A stretch of 64,000 nucleotides of DNA, taken from the NCBI GenBank assembly GCA_021292105.1, contig CM037874.1, positions 31,202,800-31,266,799 on the forward strand, written 5' to 3'. This DNA is from Anadara kagoshimensis (taxonomy: Eukaryota; Mollusca; Bivalvia; Arcoida; Arcidae). The notes under the pieces were generated by a model. The model searched no databases. It was not told the origin of the DNA and worked only from the letters and a program-made list of their open reading frames with translations. This document shows, one piece after another, positions 61,286 through 64,000 of the stretch; position 1 is the stretch's first letter, and each line of letters begins with the position of its first letter. The translations under genes were made by a program, and so were the position numbers.

Positions 61286-61573
61286 TCTGAGAGGGATTGA
61301 ATTAGGCAGAGAAAATGAGAGAATGTGAGAGTATATGTAATAAAGTATAAAATATGTAAAAAGAAATGAAGTGATTTATGTAAAGTATATGTGTTTTGTG
61401 TAAATTTGTTTGATTGGGAGTGCAATAGAAATTAAATAAATTAGTATTATACATGTATTGGCATTTTCTAGCTTACCTAATCAGAAAAAATGTCCACGCT
61501 TCTGTAACCTTGTGCAGTTCTGCATTACGGGTAAAATAAGAAAATCCAAAGTCAGACATTGAATATGGATATA

Positions 61574-61756
61574 TACAGTCCAACTTGCCTCAAAGGCCAC
61601 CTTTATATAAAGGTCACCTGCTTATAACGGCCAGAGGAATTGTATCCCAATTGTTCTTAATTCATATTATTTGAACCTGTATATAAAGGTCACCTGTTCA
61701 TAAAGACCACATTTATTGGTTCCCTTGGGTGACCTTTATAGACAGGTTTGACTGTA
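61574..61756 (-). mobile_element. GGCC/TTATA MITE, copy 6 (inverted)
   Basis: TACAGTCCAACTTGCCTCAA to GACAGGTTTGACTGTA, 183 bp. Confidence 0.86.
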
Positions 61757-61771
61757 TACATGCTTGTTCAA

Positions 61772-62000
61772 TCTTTTCTAGTGTTAAGTGTCCACTGTCA
61801 TGGCTGTAGGTGACCCACCCTTTCATACTCTACAAAGGTGTCTTTGCCATGATCCAAGATACAGGGACCTTATTACTCTAGTAACAAGCTTTTTTACTGA
61901 TGCAGTATTGGTAGACTTTGAAAATATGCTGTTCAAACCCACAACTCTTGACTGAAGCCAGTGACATACCACTTAGCCAGCCAAATCTGCCCATGTTCAC
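61772..62000 (-). mobile_element. SINE-like element, family C, copy 2
   Basis: Minus-strand GGCTAAGTGGTATGTCACTG and GTGGGTTTGAACAGC; body related to 21538-21790. Confidence 0.65.
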
Positions 62001-62159
62001 ACATGGATTCTTTATTCAACTTTACCATGCATGTATTTCCACGTTATTAGTGCTATAGTTAAAGTTTACCACAAACATGTAGTTTAACCAGTCAACACTT
62101 TTATTGATATCCATATAAATAGTGTAAATCCAATGAGAGTAGGACAAATCTGTTGTAAG

Positions 62160-62198
62160 ACACACACACACACACATACACACACACACACACACACA
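62160..62198. repeat. (CA)n microsatellite
   Basis: CA run with one CATA interruption. The open frames encoding Cys-Val repeats on the minus strand are shadows. Confidence 0.96.
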
Positions 62199-62199
62199 G

Positions 62200-62924
62200 C
62201 GTTTCTATTGCCAGTACTACATACTTGAATATATATTTGAATTTTATTAGCTGGAAAGAACTGAAATTGAATATAAGCAACCAAAACCACTTGCCCATAT
62301 GCCAGAGTTGCAAGTTTTAGTGCAAGAAATTAATAATTTTTTGTATTTTAATTCTTTTAATTTCAAATTTTACATATACTGGGTTTAGACAAAATTTTTA
62401 ACACATAATTTCAGCCCAATACTAGGTTTAGAAAAAAAATTAACACATGTAATTTTTACCCAAAACATCTCTCAAAAGATTATTTCAATGTTTTGTTCTA
62501 GACTACAAGACATTTTATAATTTGTTTTGTTTTATTGTTTGTTGTGTGGTCTTTGTGGTCAATTCAGCAAATACTAGATTTGTTTCATAAACACTACCTT
62601 ATTAACAAACAGTTTGTATTTTGTAATTTCTAATTCATTATATATCATTACACAAAAATGGTGTTTCTGTGAATACAACAGACTCATTTTATAACTGTCT
62701 TTAATTTCACTATCATTTCGTGATTAGCATCCTCAGTGGCCGACTAGTCTTAAGCCCCTGCATCTGCATTTTAGTTTTATTATGAAGTTTATTTGGAAGT
62801 GCCATAAAAGATCTATAATTTTTTCAAATTTAAGTTACAAAATATTAAAGTTTAGTTATGATTGTGCAAGGGGCCAAGCCACTGGTTTTCAAGATAGTTG
62901 AATATATTATCACAAGTTTTGTAA
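62200..62924. other. Downstream region, no recognised feature
   Basis: AT-rich, no repeat or gene that I can support. Confidence 0.5.
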
Positions 62925-63127
62925 TACAGTTAAACCTGCCTATACAGATTGTACAAAGGGTCAGGTAACAGGTTTTAAGAGAGAAATACATAATTTTTAC
63001 AAGTTTTTATAATACAGTTAAACCTGCCTATAAAGTCCTGCAGAGAGGTAATGATCCCATTTCTTTATATGAATGTCCACTTTCACATGTTGCATGGGGT
63101 GGCCTTTATAAACAGGTATATAACTGT
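62925..63127 (+). repeat. GGCC/TTATA MITE, copy 7, rearranged
   Basis: Two left ends (TACAGTTAAACCTGCCTATA at 62925 and 63013) precede one right end, GGCCTTTATAAACAGG..ACTGTA. Confidence 0.7.
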
Positions 63128-64000
63128 AAGTATTGTTATAGTTTATGCACTACTTATGGGTCCAGGTAATACATTTTTGTGATTTTTTTCTTTGTGAATC
63201 ATTTTATGTTATGATAAGTGTTGTTTATCATGCAAATAAATTATTGATTATAGACATGTAACATTTTGTTTATTGTTTTTATATGCCTATTTCTTGAAAC
63301 AGGATTGTTTATTGTTTTTATATGTCCGTTTCTCCTAACCGGAAGCATAATGGTAATGCATAGTTCATCTGTCTGAAATAGCTTGTCCAGGGTAGTATTC
63401 TTCTAATATTGTTGAAAATATATTTATAGTCTGTCAGCGATATTGTGACAGTGTTTATAAACATGGAAGAGTCTGTATAATGTATATATATATATATATA
63501 TACAGCCTAAGATAGCGATATATAAAGGTGGAGTTGACAAATAAAGGCATGAAGGTGTGAATATACCTATACCACAACAAGGTATTAATACCTATTGGTG
63601 TATAATAAACTTGCCTGTGTTTATAAACACTCTGCCACAATATCACTGATGCGACTATACTAAATATTGTATACATGGCTACCAGTATCAGGATTTGACA
63701 TTGTAACACCAGAAGTAACTCTGTGTATATTTTTTAGACTTGAGCCCCTTTGAAATTTTAATCATAATTTTCTCTTATACGGTGTACTCCTCTCACACTA
63801 CTGATCAGAACAGTACATATTCTTTACTAGAGCTTGTTTCCCTTCACAATACTACTAACATGATTTAATTTTTATGTTTCTGTACTTTGTCACCATTGCA
63901 ACCTTTACCAACAGTTTAATAGCAAAAATGGAAACAAGTACATCTTGCTCTACCTAGCAGTGTTCTTGTTAACAGTCTCTGAGTGATAAAGGCCACATGG
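63128..64000. other. Right edge, no recognised gene
   Basis: A short (TA) run at 63482-63501 and a tandem GATTGTTTATTGTTTTTATA phrase at 63303; otherwise unremarkable. The last bases (AAAGGCCACATGG) may begin another GGCC repeat. Confidence 0.45.

Overview
The window is AT-rich animal nuclear DNA with long introns, GT-AG splicing and very dense small transposons, SINEs and satellites. The two genes recognised, plus the repeat repertoire (fold-back elements with CTACCGGCGAAAG ends, TACTGTAAACG MITEs, several tRNA-headed SINE families), suggest a mollusc, most likely a bivalve. That placement is an inference from recall, not a search.

Two protein-coding genes stand head to head. On the minus strand (1-24596) lies the 5' half of a Ttd14-like gene (P-loop/AAA_28 family; Drosophila 'TRPL translocation defect 14'). 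Five exons are visible, including two of only 38 nt, and the gene runs off the left edge inside exon 5. On the plus strand (28976-57791) is a complete TRIM37 ortholog: 23 coding exons, 2850 nt including the stop, 949 codons, with RING, B-box, coiled coil, MATH domain and an acidic/serine-rich tail. All exon phases join without a break.

The 4.4 kb between the two start codons holds a 186-bp satellite array and a (CAAT)25 microsatellite. No shared compact promoter is evident. Downstream of trim37 (58.2-64 kb) I see only repeats and no further gene.

The most unusual structure is at the 3' end of trim37. The tiny terminal coding exon, together with its own 3' splice acceptor, is tandemly repeated seven times with an exact 64-bp period. 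Copies 1-6 would end the protein in ...DSVVI and copy 7 in ...DSVV.

The rest of the window is mobile DNA. It includes a 4.3-kb element with 23-bp inverted ends and a TTA target duplication, a 3.05-kb element with perfect 18-bp ends flanked by TTAA, and four CAGGG-ended MITEs with 5-6 bp target duplications (one with an uninserted site elsewhere in the window). There are also compound elements made of a palindrome plus an inverted-repeat-bounded block. No single open reading frame outside the exons looks like a gene.
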